Source of the DNA: Strigamia acuminata
Lineage: Eukaryota > Arthropoda > Chilopoda > Geophilomorpha > Linotaeniidae
Direction: 5' to 3'
Length of the DNA: 64,000 nt
Assembly (NCBI GenBank): GCA_949358305.1
Contig: OX442315.1
Coordinates: 20,486,427 to 20,550,426, forward strand
The position numbers were made by a program, and so were the translations under genes. The notes below the pieces were generated by a model. It was not told the DNA's origin and did not search any database. It was given only the letters and a program-made list of their open reading frames with translations. How positions within the stretch are numbered: the stretch's first letter is position 1; every line of letters begins with the position of its first letter. Positions 12,110-25,195 of the stretch are shown one piece after another.

Positions 12110-12149
12110 CGTATAAAACGATTCTCTACCACTAGGCGGTGGCTCAAGC
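12110..12149 (+). promoter_or_regulatory. 40-bp TATA-containing promoter module, copy 1 (KDM3)
   Basis: The module has a TATA box (GTATAAAA) followed by GATTCTC and CCACTAGGCGGTGGCTCAAG. It differs from the copy upstream of the ASB gene (39225-39264) at three positions in 40. Both copies point toward the start codon they precede; here the ATG is 134 bp downstream. It may be a core promoter unit or a remnant of a dispersed repeat. The CCACTAGGCGG part loosely resembles a CTCF-type site. Confidence 0.55.
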
Positions 12150-12283
12150 AGTGTACAGCAGGAACTACTTTTAATTGTTGGATTGGTGCTGTCGAGCACC
12201 CTGTTGTTGTCTGTTCGATTCCATCGCCGTAAATCATCTCGTGCGCCGATATCACAGCAAAGCATGGATAAGTAACATGTGCC

Positions 12284-15200
12284 ATGGCACTTCGTTATCG
12301 AGAAGAAATCGTCGGCAAACGGTTTCTGTGCGCTTGCAGCCGTGGAAAATTGCAAATAGCGTCGATTGCAGACTGGCAATGGCGAAATGGGATCATCAGA
12401 TCCGCGTCCCATACAGACACGACGCACGAGGATCTGACGGTAAGAAAAGCGAGTTGGAATTTTATCTGAGTCGTGCAAATGCACTTTTGCAACACTCTGC
12501 ATACGTGTACGCGCGTAAAGATCTCGCGAAACTGCTGCACAAGCAGCGGCAACACAGGACCACCGAGGGTGGCAAGCAGTCACAGGTGCATGCCAGGTGT
12601 ACAACTAGTTAAACACAAGGGGAGCGAAAAATAAGTGGAGACATAAGTAGACGACCAAACTGCAGTCACATTTTTAGAAGACACTTGACACGCTGCTGCT
12701 TTTTATATCTCGGACTTTTAATTTATCCAACTTTATACACAAGTCGAATAGGAAATGGAACGGCTGTGCTAATGCTGTTGTATTTAAAATGAGGAACGAC
12801 CTGGTTTTAAATGATGGATTAGAATAATTAGAAGGAAAAGATAAACATTGGGAATAGTGGCGAGGAATTCCCCAGTGTAATTTGAAGCAGCTAAACCAGA
12901 TTTTTTTTTGTCTTCCTTTTTTCTATTTCTGCGTCAATTTACTGTTTGGTCCAAGGACAATGTACCTGCAACGATTAAGTGATAATTAAATGTCAAATTC
13001 GCGTTGAAATTTTGCTTTTTTTTTGTATTTGCAACGGCCAATGTACCCTACGATCAATACAGTACCGCAATTTTTCAAATTATGAATTTAACAAAGCCGG
13101 ATCAATAGTTTGCTACGTTTATTTTAATCTTGATGTCACGAATTTTATTTTTTTTGATGTTAATTTATTCGGAATGAGAAATTTACCACAATTAGAGCCG
13201 AGCGAAATGAAAGTATTGATTTTTGATAAATGAATAAAGTGGCATTTAATATTTAGCTGGGAAATATTATTCTGTAAAGTGCTCGGCCTTTATTTTTATG
13301 TCAGTGTAAATAGAACACAAAAGCTATTATTTGCGGAACAAAAAGACATGTGCAAGAATTTTCCAATTCATGAACACAAACAAAAGTTGACGAGAGCGGC
13401 CTAGAGTCCAACCAGTGGCTTAACAACTGAATAAATTTTATTTTTTATTTTATTAATAAAGCAATTATAGTTATCTGGTTGAATAAATAACATTCATTTA
13501 TAGCGAACTCAGCGCGATTTGTAGATATATATAAACGAAATCGCTCACAAATCCTCCCTCCATCTTGCCAGGAAAGAGAAATGTTTACAGTGTTACTAAG
13601 TCAAGCTGGAGGTCAAAGCAAATTTAAGACCTCATTTGCATGCTGGATTTTTTTTAAAAAAATAGGCAATTAATTTAGATGGTTCTGGATTATGATGTAA
13701 ACTGGTTATAATAAATTGCAGCTTGTAATTGGTTTATATATTTCGAAAATTTGTAGATACTCGTGGAATTTGATGACGCAGATTGGAAGAGACGAAAATG
13801 GATTCACGTTTACAAAAATAAATTCCAAGTATTTTTCGTTGAAAATACACTAGTATGGACCCCGAGAAAAGATCCCTTTAATTCGAACAGAGTAGAGAAA
13901 ATACTGTGGCCGGCATTTGTAAGCATAAAGTCAATAACCCGAAGTAATAACGAAAGTTTCATTTTCAGCTGCGTGAATCGTTAAAAATAAAAATTGAAAA
14001 AATGTCTTTGTTTATAACCGGGGAAATAATTTGATTCTGCAATCGAACATAGCTGTAGATTGATTAAATAAAAACACATTTCGCAATGTTTATTGTGTTT
14101 TTAAAATAGAAATCTTTATTATTATTATTATTAATAATAATTTAAATAAAAATGAATGTATCAATTGTACGAAATTATCGCAGCCAGATGAACGGCTGAC
14201 TCGTCCTGGTTCTCACTTACTGTCAAGGGCAAGGGATAAAGCAGAATCAAATTACTTCGATTGGTTTTTTCTTAAATGCGCCTGTTGCTGCCAGATAATT
14301 ATTTCGGGTAATCGTATTCAGTGAAATTAACTTTCTGATTTAATTAGACGAATAATAATAAAAGTAGCCTCGAATTAAAGCGATTTTACTTTATTTTATT
14401 TCTCTTTCTCTAGTCGTACAAAAGTCTAGTGGATATCCCCGATGTAAACAAATCGAGCTTACGTCCAGTTGAATGTTTAGTGGATGGAGCACGTTTGTTT
14501 TTAGACTACGATAGATTAACGCCTTATCAGGTAAACACGAGCTTTAGCTTTTCTCGGCCCCAAACTGATGACCCAAATGGCCAGTCGCAAGTCAACTACT
14601 TAGCGCTGGTGTTAAATTGTGACGTTTTTGGTTTTTATTGTATTAAATAGAGTGGGAACTCTTTACAAACGTGAAACTGTTGCCTCGTAGCCAAAAGGGA
14701 GGGGAAATTATGAGGGAATGGGAGCGCTAAACTGCTGACTTGTTGCTAGTGAAGGTGACCTTGTAGTTTGATGATGCACCAGTTTTTCCTGGGCTCATCA
14801 AAACAACACTAAACACGTGCACATTGCACTGCATGCACAAAGGGGAGAAAAAAAATATTCCATATTTGTAGGACGGTGACGAGCTGACTTATGAATCCGC
14901 TCAGGAGTATAATGACGTGAGAAAGGGCATTCGGCAGTGGGTAGAACAACAGGATGGTCAAGGCATGCTGCTCACGACACCCTCGGTGCTGTCGGGGTGC
15001 CGCGTAGAGGTTTACCGCGTCGAGGGCACGACGCAGTGGTTCACTGCAGTCATTGGCTCGTACAACGACACAACTCGGGTAAAATGTGAAATTATTTATT
15101 TAATTTGACTTGTTAAATATCGAACGAAATGGATAGGAATTGACCCTGACGGACGACACGGTGCTGGAGGTTCACAACGAGGATCCGAGTTTGGTTCAGA

Positions 15201-18200
15201 TTAGACTGATTGGAGACGGAGGTTTGTTGATGCGTTGTAAATAATTTGCGTGAGCGTTTATATTTTTGTCCTCGCAGTGGTGGAATCGATTCGCAAGGGG
15301 GGGAATGTAGGAGTGACTCCGCGACGACGCACCTGTACCTTGAACAACCAACAAGGGGTGAGGAACTCAAGGACGATGACTCACCTGTTCCTTCCAACCA
15401 CCGACCTCCGAATGAACGAGTCGGGGAGGAGGGTGGGAGAACAGGGGAGCACGAGTGAGCAGAGCGAGCCACTAACACAAGCGGGGGCGGCGCCATTTTA
15501 TTTACAGAGTCACTACACGAGATCCACGCGAAGTCACAGCCAGAGTCCGCAAGGAGGAGGCAATAGTACGGCAAATAACGCTAGGAGCGGCAAGAAAAAC
15601 AACAAGAGAAGCACGGAAAGCAACGACGATGATGAAAGAGGTGAGCGTGTGCTGGGGATGCTGAATGACGTGAAAAATGGCGACTGGCGTCTCCTCCTTC
15701 AAGGTCGTTTGTTGTTTTTGTCTTGGATGGGCTCGCGATAAATATACACAGGCATTACTCAATCGATCGGGATCGGGAGGCTTTTCGTGCGTTTCGTATT
15801 ATCGGGTTGATAAGGTGTTTGGGTAATAGTGAGATTGAAGGTTTGCAGAGGGGAGGAAAAGGGTGTGGAGTAAGGGTAGGGGGGAGTTGTGAAGAAGGCG
15901 GTCGATCGAATAGGTCGAGTTCATTACGTGAGGGGCGAAGGGGTTGCATGTGAGTTTCTTGGAAATTGAATGTGATGTGGAGGGTGGTGAGTGTAATTGT
16001 AGTCAGGAAGACGGTCATTGCCAGTTGAGTTCAGTCGAGGCGCTTTTCGCCATTTTGGTCTGCCATTAGTCACAAATAAGATTAAATTAAAGCAAGGACG
16101 CGTAATTGGGTGTTTGTTTTGTTTTTTATTTTTTTTTTAAATTTTTTTTTAAAATTTATTATTTTATTATTTTATTATTTTGAGGTTTAAAATTAAAAAT
16201 TGTTGTTTGGTTACACGTAGGAAGCGAAAAATCGCGTGTAAGTGTCGAGCGGAAAAGAAAAACGAGCGAAAATAGTGATATATCGGACGTGAGTCAGAAG
16301 AACGAGAGGGGCAATAAAAAGTCGAAGATCGAGGAGGAAAAAAAAGCGAGAAATAAACGCAGTTCTCCAACGACGACAAAAGGAGATAATAAAGAGCGCG
16401 AGATCGATAAAGAAGTGACGAGTAACACGCAACCAATGGCAGACGAAGCGAGACAAAGTGACGCTTTGAACGAAATTGTGTCCGAGTTGAAAGTGAATGA
16501 AGTTCTGAAGACGAACATGGACGACCATTGCTCCGATTCGGGGATAAGTGACAAGTTCGTAGTTCGATCGAGCGACGAAAGGTCGACTTCGCGATCGAGC
16601 GAGAGCTCCCGTCACAGTGACGATCGAGCCATTGGGAGGAATAGCGATGAACACGGTGAAATGAGAACGGCCATTAAGCTCGAGGAATGCGGCCGACCAC
16701 GGGCTAGTCCTGCCGCTAGCCCGTTGACGTTCGATCGGAACGAGCCGGTGCACGTTTGGAGGGACCCCAAACTCGTTAAAAGCGAAAAGAATAGTGTTCG
16801 TCATGTTCATTCTATTCAGCACTCGTCCGTGACTTCTCACCTGGGCGACGCGCAGTTTTTGGTGTCGTCTTCGTCTTCGTCCACTTTAACTCGTCCGACG
16901 ACTGGATTTTCTTCGCATCCGAATGCGGCGGCCGCTTCGCATCCAGTTGCCTATTCCGCAACGGATGATGTGTGGCGGCAGCATAAGTTCGGGGCTCCGA
17001 TTTCGCAACCTTGGAATCCGATGGGCCCTGGAGCAGAAACCATTCAGATTAAACGGTGAGGGGTTGGCAGTGGATGCATTTCAGGAATTGTAATTGATAT
17101 CTTTTTTTTCTTCTTCTTCTTTTTTTTTAATTATAAATAAAATAGGGAGCGTGATGATCACGTGAGAGACCGTGAACGTCGAGACACACGAGACCAACAG
17201 AGAGAAGCTGTTGATCAGCATTTTGAAGAAAGTCTACGTCTCGCGAACCAAAAAGTAAGCGTTAAAAATATATGATTAGCTTGGAGATACGGACTAAATT
17301 GTTGATGGTATTGATTTGCAGAAAGCAAATTTGGCAATGAATCAAGTGCGCGATTTATCGGTTAAAAATAATAATGTCAGTAGCGTTAATCCTCACCGCA
17401 ATGCGTTGCAACATGCAGAAAAGGTTGGAGTGGAGCAAAAAGACAGTATTGCCCGTTTTGGAGCGCGCTCGATGGATCCTCGTGATGGGTAATTTAAATT
17501 GATTGCAAATAATCGATCGTTTGTTAAGGTGGAACGTTTTTTGTCAGAATTCCGCCGCAATCTCGTCTCTACGCGGAAGACGCGCAAAAGAAACACGAAG
17601 CTGATCCGTGGATGCCGTCGCGGTATTCGCAGTTACCGCCGCAAATCTACCACAATCCCGAGGTATTATTTTGCACCGAGTTTACATCTCGATGTTTTAG
17701 TTTTTTTTAAATAGTTAAATAAAAAAGTGAAATATTTATAATTAGTTAAGAAGTGCTAACATGCAGCAAGCTACGGATTACAAGGGCAGGAGTAGCGTGG
17801 TTCCAGAACCACCCAGTACGGTCGGTTCACTGATGTTGCCGAAATCCGAACCCAGTTTCAGTTTGTACGGATACCAACCGTTTCAGCTGTCGTACATCAG
17901 CCAAGACAAACTAAGCTTACAAGCGAAGACCCGGCCAACGTCTAGTGAGCATGTGCAGCATCATCCATCAAACTTTTCAGCTCAACCGTCTGCGTCTCCA
18001 GGATACAGACACTTGCCTTTGCCTAGTCCGCCACCACTGATGCCTTCGCACGACTCTCGTCCGACCGTTTATCCGCAGAACAAAAGCAGCTCGGCGGTGT
18101 CTTATCCGCTCGCCATGTCGCCGCAACAACAAATGAAACTGCAGCAAGAACGACACCAAACTGGCCAACCAGTGCCGGCGTCGGGCTTAATCAATGGCCC

Positions 18201-21200
18201 AATGAAGGGGAATTACGAGGTCGAGCGGGCGCATCATTATTCCAAAGAACAATGGTCGGGCATGCAAATGGGTAGCACGAAAGCTACCGTTGCGGCGCAA
18301 CAGCCGTCTGCAGCTGTTAGTGTTACAACCATCCCGTACAGTAATCACGTCTACACGAACGCAACTGCCACGGGGAGCACCAGAGCAACTTCAGTGCAAA
18401 GTATTGGTCAGAGCGCACAACCACCGGTGGCCTTGATACAGCAGGGACTAGTGCCTAATCCCATGTACAATTTAATGGGCCACAGTTCGGTCTCAAAGTC
18501 GGGTCATAGCATCGAGGCTGGACGATTGCCGAGCGCAGCATCGCCAATCATACCCGTCATACCCGTTCGAGGTGTCAACCCGCCGACGTTAGGTTTGCCG
18601 CTCGCCGCTGAACCGAGTGTAAGGACCCAGGAACAATGTTATAAAGAGCCGAGTCATTTCAGAATGAATACGCACGAAATGAGTCACGGAACCGCGTCGA
18701 AATACGTCAACAGACCGATACCCGAAGCGAACCGAGGGATTAAAGAGCCGCACGTGATGAATTTGCAAAACTTTGCCAGTCCTGCCGTGGGTATGCAAAC
18801 GCAACCTCTGAATTTGGAGGTGCCCAATCGGCAGCGAAGTAACGTCGCTTGCAACGACCCGATGAAGCGAAAGGCGGCCAAGGATGGTTTGAATCGGAAG
18901 AAGCCCAAGACGCGAGAAGGGGAGTTGATGGCGACTAATCAGGTGGTCGGCGCCAATCCCGTGCTGTCGCGCGTGAGTGCGCCGACTCCGTTGGTGTCGG
19001 GCGGAGTGACGACCATCACGACGGTCGTCAACACGGTGGCTTTCAATCCGAGTGTGCAGAACGGGTCTGTCGTGCAAGTTACGTCGTCGAATTTGAGTGA
19101 GGTTGTGACTTCGGGTGCGCGGAGTGTGGATTCGGTGAAATGCAGTTCGGCGCCGCTGGTTTCTGCTGTGCCATGGAGGACAAGTGGTGTTCAGTCGGCC
19201 GACAAACCTGGTGTTCCGGTCACGTGCAATCAACAAGAAACGGATCAGCGTGCAAGTCCGTCGGTTGGAAGTAGTAATTACGGAACGCACGTGACGAAAT
19301 TGAAAAAGACGTGGTTACAGAGACATTCGGACGAAGACAGTAATAATAATCAGACTAAGAATAATAGTAGCAGTTATAGCAATATTGTTAATAATGGAAT
19401 TATTGACAATAATGAGAAAAAAGTGGGACTAAATTGTGTTTCTCCTGTAGTAACTTCATCTTGTTCTTCTACGGTTTCTTCAAGGTCAATGCAATATAAA
19501 GATTCAAAAGAAGAAATTGCTCCATCTGCTTTAATAAATGGACATTTCAATGATAACATGGCCATATTAACGGATGAATCGACGAATTCAGCCTCCGAAT
19601 CGGAGATGCACATGGAAAGGGAAAATAATGAACTGGCAAACGCTCAAATGGCGAACAAGAAAAGTAAAAAAGAACATTGGGATCAGGTTAGTTTTTATTT
19701 TTATTTTTCTTTAAAATTACGTTCAACATTTAATTTTAAATGAATGTTGAAGGTTACGAAGGAGAAAAGTGATGATGGCGGCGAATCCAAAATGGAATGC
19801 TCTGTCAACCAACCAAAGAAAAGAGGTCGCAAGCCAAAGATTAAACCAGTTAAACAAGAAGTTAAAAAAAATAAAAACAGTAGGACTTCTAGTTTATTTT
19901 TTAAATTATTTCTATTATGTTTATATATTTATTATTTTGAATTTAGATATTTTTCCTGGGAAGCAGAACGGTGAATCGTTCTTGCAAGATGGCCCCTGTT
20001 GTGAAGTGGCACCTAAATTAAATAGATGCCGTGAATGCCGCATTACAAACACGCGCAGCAAGAAAATGCTCAACATATTTTGTCGCTTCTTTGCTTTTCG
20101 AAAGTATTTGTTTGTGCGTTTATGCGTTATCATTTTGACTTATATACGAATTTTAATCCAAGGTTACGAATTAGCAAGAATGCTACAATGGCAAACGATG
20201 GCTTTGCAGACCCGAATTCAGTGTCGAAAGAAGACCTGAAATTGTGGTTGCCGCAACCGGACGATCCGCCACTGGACTTGGATTTGAACACTAGCAAATT
20301 CATTTTAACTCACGTTGGGAACCAGTTTTGCGGCTTGGTCCAGCAAGAGCAAGAGGCTAACAGCGTGCATTTAGCTGAAGGTAGTCGAAATTGATGTTTG
20401 GACAAGAAGCGGTAATAAATTGTGGTTATTTTGTAATTCAGATAAAACGATTGCGTGGAAGCGAGTTGTTCAAGGAGTGCGCGAGATGTGCGATGTGTGT
20501 GAAACGACCCTGTTCAATTTCCACTGGGCTTGTAGCAAGTGTGGTTTTGTTGTGTGCATAGATTGTTACAAGGCGAGGAAAAACAGCAGCTGTAAAATAA
20601 CCGAAGACGGTAAATGATTTTTTTTCTTAAAAATTGTATTTTTAATTTTAATTTAAGCGATATTTTTGTTATAGAAGAGCAAAGTTGTGGAAGAGATCGC
20701 GATATTTATAGTTGGTTGTTGTGCAACAACAAACAGCCGCACGAACAAGAGAAATTGATGCTTACTCAGATTGTGGCAGCGAATGGTAGATATCGCATTT
20801 TTCATTTGCCTTTGTACAACGCTATAATTACCGTCTTTGAATAGTGTTGTGGGAGGTGGGAAAATTGGTGCATTCAGTTCGGAGACGATGGAATATTCCC
20901 ATGCATTGTTCGTGTGTGCGCAAAGAAAACGAAAGAAATATTGCTCCGCCTTCCAATGGCATCTGCAAGGTATGATTTTTTTTTTTTTAAATTTAAATAT
21001 ATTTTTTTAAATAATTAATTTGTAAACAGCAATTAATGAATGCCGTTAAACATTGCTTGAAAAACGATGAGACAAAATCGTTACTACCAAATGGTGTGAA
21101 GGAAGAGAAGAGCGAAAAGTTGATAGACGCTGAAATTGTCAATGGCAATAGTAAGCGAGGGGAGGAAGAAGCTTCGTCGTCATTACGATGGCTCGCTGAT

Positions 21201-23114
21201 GTCGCTTTGAACTCTTCGAGCAAACTCAGAGAGGGAACGTTCGAATCGAAAAGTAACGATAAAGCAGCTGGCGACGCAAGTGAGGAACATTTTTCCACTT
21301 TACGTGAACTGTTAATCAGGCCGTCGGGAAAAAATAGCAGCAAAAGTGCACAACCACCGCCGAGTAAGAGTGGAAATAAACGATAAATTTGTTATTTAAT
21401 TTTACATGTATTTTTGTTACGTTTTTAAAGTAATTCAACGGAAGGAACTGAACACTTTGGATGATGTTATCAATTGCATGATAGAGCAGAGTGTGAATAA
21501 ACAAGATGAAGGGGCAACGAGAGAAGACAAGAGGCTCAGGCATTACATGAGGCGATATCCGCAGCCACGCAGCGGTTGGGATCCGTTGCCCGTCCGGATT
21601 TTTACTTTGAGCGAGAGCAGACTGCTTTTTCCCAACGTTCCTCACTCGTGGTTGTGCGAAGGAAGACTTCTCCGCCTCCACGATCCTATCCACAAGAACA
21701 ATTTAAATCTGTTCCAGGAACAGTGGAAACGAGGACAAGTAAGCGGTTTTTTTTATTTATTTTTAAAAGTATTTTAATGTTTTACTAAAATGTAATTTTT
21801 CTTTCTTTCAGCCCGTGTTGGTGTCAGAAGTGAATAGAGCTCTGGATATGACTTTGTGGCATCCCGAAGCATTCGCGAGTGACTTTGGCGACATAACGAA
21901 TGATTTAGTCAATTGTCATACGGGAAACATCGTACCTGATCAACCCATGCGTAAATTCTGGGAAGGATTTGAAAATTTAACGAGTAAAAAGAAAAATCTT
22001 ATTTTTATTTGTTTTATTGTTTTATTTTTAATTTATTTTTCTTTTTTCAGAACGAATGCAGGACGAGCAAGGAACTCACATGTTACTTAAACTGAAAGAT
22101 TGGCCACCTGGAGATGATTTTAGCGAGTTATTGCCCAGCAGATTTGAAGATCTAATGAAAGCACTGCCTCTTCCGGAATATACACATCGCAACGGGCGAC
22201 TTAATTTAGCTGGGCGATTACCAGACTGTTTTGTGCGGCCGGATTTGGGGCCTAAAATGTACAATGCTTACGGATCTGCATTGTATCCTAGTAAGGGAAC
22301 CACAAATCTCCACTTAGATATTAGTGACGCTGTCAACGTGATGGTGTATGTCGGCATTCCCAGAGATGGGAACAGTAAACAGCACATCGAAGGTTTGTGG
22401 CATGTTTTTTGACGTAATTTAATATAAATTCTACATTTTTTCATATTTTTACAGAGGCTCTGAAAGCAATTGACGAAGCTGGATGCGATATTTTAACCAG
22501 ACGACGCGTTCGAGAGCGGAATGAACGCCCTGGCGCTCTTTGGCACATTTATAATGCTCGAGATGCTGATAAAATACGCGATTTACTTAATAAAGTTGCT
22601 GTGGAACGAGGGGAAACTTTAGAAGCACATCACGACCCAATCCATGACCAGAGCTGGTATTTGGACGCGGGATTGCGGGAACGCCTGTACCTAGAATATG
22701 CGGTGGAAGGATACGCCATTGCGCAGTGTCTGGGAGATGCTGTCTTTATTCCGGCTGGTGCGCCACATCAGGTACGCTGCAAGATGGTGTTTTCCGATAA
22801 ATTGTCATTCATTAATGTCAAATTTTGTATAGGTACGCAATCTTCATAGTTGTATCAAAGTAGCGGAAGATTTCGTTTCTCCTGAAAATGTGAGCCATTG
22901 TTTCACATTGACTCAGGAATTTAGAGATTTGTCCGACACCCATACCAATCACGAGGACAAATTGCAGGTTAATGTTGTCTGGAGTTTAAAAGTTTGCAAA
23001 AAAATAATTGTTTTTTGTTTTTAGGTTAAGAATATTATTTATCATGCTGTTAAAGATGCTTTGTCTGTTTTATTGGGCAACGAAATGAAAACCGCAAATC
23101 TTGTGATGAAATGA
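12284..23114 (+). CDS. KDM3: Lysine-specific demethylase 3 (KDM3/JMJD1, JmjC)
   Basis: This nuclear Fe(II)/2-oxoglutarate dioxygenase family removes H3K9me1/me2. Exon 1 (12284-12439) starts [16 protein letters not shown]. Exons at 13757-13918, 14414-14530 and 14872-15078 carry the N-terminal module ([51 protein letters not shown]). A long disordered centre follows: Ser/Arg-rich at 16221-17055 and a big exon at about 17769-19686. A short exon near 19755 holds an AT-hook-like [11 protein letters not shown]. The KDM3 zinc-finger region starts with [20 protein letters not shown] (about 19980) and continues with [20 protein letters not shown] (about 20480). The JmjC domain starts at [13 protein letters not shown] (about 21640) and has [14 protein letters not shown] (HxD iron ligands, about 22310), [11 protein letters not shown] and [20 protein letters not shown] with the distal His. 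It stops at TGA 23112-23114. The first intron is 1.3 kb, long for this window. Confidence 0.95.
13441..13500. other. KDM3 intron 1, no internal gene seen
   Basis: Intron 1 of KDM3 (12440-13756) is the longest in the window. The open frame at 12979-13233 is T-rich, lacks splice context and resembles nothing known. I see no nested gene, tRNA or repeat; the span given here is an AT-rich stretch from the middle. Confidence 0.4.
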
Positions 23115-23324
23115 AGGTTAATAAAATAATTGCGGGCTGCGCTCGCATGTAAATGTGTGGCTTTTTAGCTTTTTTTCTCTTTTTTGTAGAGTTTTATCTT
23201 ATCTTTTTTGTTAAATGTTGTACATACATCTTAATAGTCATATTTTTATATTGTATATCAGATTCTAAATAAAATAATTCATCAATAACTGTTATAACAT
23301 GAGATGAAGTTTAATGACAATTAT

Positions 23325-23376
23325 TCAAATCCGATCTAAAGCTTCCAGTAAAACGATGCTATTTCCACGAATTACC

Positions 23377-23411
<35 letters not shown>

Positions 23412-23964
23412 ATACAAATCATTATCGGCTTCGTAATTGTGTGACAATTCGTTCAGACACTTACAACCATGCCAATCGTATGCTTCTCTCCGCCTTTAGT
23501 CTCTTCAATGCACTCGTCGACCACTAAATTCATAAATGGATCAAATCCACGGAGAATCCCAGATACGTGTCTGCCTCCATTTAGTTTCACTGAAATTTAA
23601 ATAAAACATTACTTCAATACTTACTTTCTGAAAGTCTGTAACTTACAAGACAGCCGTTTATCCATATATCTATAAACAAAAAACACAAAAGAATTAAAAG
23701 TTGTAAACAAAACAAATCGTTAGGCTTAAATGAAAACAAAGACGTTGTAGTGTATTTTGTTATAAAAATATTTATAATTTGGACAAAACAACTAAAGACT
23801 GTACACGTAATAGAAAAATCGTTTTGAGAAACCATAACAAGTGATTAGAAGTCTTTATAAACACACTAACGGCACAACACACTTCAAGAATGCTTCTACT
23901 ATGCTTCTACGTGTATAAAATTTACTACTTACTTCTTCAATTCCGGGGGATGTGCTTTGCTCAT
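23325..23964 (-). CDS. SNRPG: Small nuclear ribonucleoprotein G (SmG)
   Basis: SmG is one of seven Sm-ring proteins on spliceosomal snRNAs. Minus-strand exons read [11 protein letters not shown], then YMDKRLSC, then [20 protein letters not shown] with [20 protein letters not shown], then [17 protein letters not shown] and TGA (23327-23325). This is the complete Sm1 and Sm2 fold and the usual length of about 76 residues. Introns carry a TAAA microsatellite (23377-23413). The gene is small but conserved almost residue for residue. Its upstream neighbour ATP5MK lies on the same strand about 0.5 kb away. Confidence 0.95.
23377..23413. repeat. (TAAA)n microsatellite in SNRPG intron
   Basis: Nine tandem copies of taaa (37 bp) start immediately upstream of the last SNRPG exon's acceptor, on the intron side, and may supply its A/T-rich acceptor tract on the minus strand. 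Confidence 0.95.
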
Positions 23965-24507
23965 TCTGACTTTGAAATTGTTTACAAGTTAGATGTCTCT
24001 AGAAAATATTAAATGTGTCAACTTAGCAGTTTTAAATTAAAACCATGCGGCACAAAATAAAAAAGCCGCCACTTACCAAACGCAACGAAAACGAATACGG
24101 ATACCTCAAGCAATGCAGCGACCTCTGTTGTCTATTGAGTAATCTCCGTAGCTCGCTCTAACGGCAGTTATTCAGACTAAATACACGGATAGATTCCAAT
24201 TCACGTATTTTTTTGTGTAATAATAATACAACATTTTCCTTCTAAACCAGTTTCATAAAGTTTCAAATTTAAACTACCGGTAATAACAACCCAAAATATC
24301 CTTTGGTTTGTTCTGCCGGAACGAAATTATGTTTTTTTCAAATGCTCATTAAAAAAAAACTACAAGTAAATAATCAGTAATTACAATTTTAATTCATAAT
24401 TTTCCATTCATTGGAATTTGTAAACTACGTTTTGTACATGACAAACTAGTTTATGCTACATTACAAAAACAAAAAAAAACAGCCATTTTTACATTATCGA
24501 ATCAGCT
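23965..24507. other. Gap between ATP5MK and SNRPG
   Basis: About 540 bp separate the ATP5MK stop from the SNRPG start on the same strand. It should hold the SNRPG promoter (near 24050-24180, where composition is less AT-rich) and the ATP5MK 3' UTR. I see no ORF, RNA gene or repeat. Confidence 0.5.
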
Positions 24508-24884
24508 TTACTTCGCCTTGGCTGGATCAGTTGCAACTTGTCTTTTTGGTTTCAAAAGAAAAAAGGCTACGATCAATCCAACTCCTAAGTAAGTGGCTTT
24601 TGCAGTCTGAAAATACGGATTAAGCATTAAAACAGCTCACATACCTACTATTAATTTATAAACTATTTATTTTGCTACGATAAATGTAAGTCTATAATCC
24701 TAAACTAAATTTCATCGTTACATTTTATCTGCAGCGTATAAAATTCGTTTTCAATTAAACTACATGCAAAATGATTTGATAAAGTTTACACTACATTTGC
24801 ACGACCCTTGTCGGTTATCGAATTAAAATATCTCGCCAATCCCTTGAACTGAGACTCGTCCACTTTTTCGCCACCGCCAGCCAT
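24508..24884 (-). CDS. ATP5MK: ATP synthase membrane subunit k (DAPIT/USMG5)
   Basis: This is a tiny inner-mitochondrial-membrane subunit of F1Fo ATP synthase that supports dimerisation. Exon 1 (from ATG 24884) reads MAGGGEKVDESQFKGLARYF then NSITDKGRAN. Exon 2 reads TAKATYLGVGLIVAFFLLKP then KRQVATDPAKAK to TAA (24510-24508). It has the family layout: a F-x-G-x-x-R/K-YFNS motif, GR-N before a splice site, one membrane helix (LGVGLIVAFFLL) and a Lys/Ala-rich end. At about 62 residues it is the normal size. It shares a compact divergent promoter with RRP5. Confidence 0.9.
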
Positions 24885-25195
24885 TGAATCTATAAGAATA
24901 GACAATAATTATTCGCAAATCCGTGATTTATTAGCAGAAAATCCCACCAAAAAATTACTCCCGAAAACCTATCGAAATATAAAACCAAGGTATCTCAGAT
25001 CCGGACGAAGCAGTCTGTTGGCGCTCCGCAGGTAATGGAACTGTAGGCTGATTGGTTGTATTCAATCACAGCGCCACCAATTAGAATTCGCGTTACCATT
25101 CCTGCGGAATTGCGGCAATAACAGTGCGTGCAGACTTGTCAACTCCTTTAAATCACGTGTACTTTTAAATACGTATTTTACTAGAAAAATACAAA
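24885..25195. promoter_or_regulatory. Bidirectional promoter ATP5MK / RRP5
   Basis: A 311-bp gap lies between two divergent housekeeping start codons. It has a GC-richer core near 25000-25100 (ccggacgaagc, ggcgctccgc, cagcgccacc) that contrasts with the surrounding AT-rich DNA. No TATA box is evident. Confidence 0.5.

Larger units (their letters stand above)
11363..12283. promoter_or_regulatory. Divergent promoter region REEP / KDM3
   Basis: A 921-bp gap separates two genes that face away from each other. On the REEP side there is a perfect palindromic CRE (TGACGTCA, 11456-11463). On the KDM3 side there is a 40-bp TATA-containing module (12110-12149) annotated separately. The middle is AT-rich and shows no ORF worth reporting. 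Confidence 0.55.

Noticed and set aside
12101-12604. 167-codon minus-strand ORF containing EPPPSGRESFYT
   Set aside because: The same string appears opposite the ASB gene (39118-39318, +) only because both contain the 40-bp promoter module; it is not a protein motif.
16211-16840. 209-codon minus-strand ORF
   Set aside because: It is the antisense shadow of the KDM3 Ser/Arg-rich exon and has no protein-like domain.
18589-19290. 233-codon minus-strand ORF, Arg/His-rich
   Set aside because: Shadow of the large KDM3 exon; the composition follows from the sense codons.
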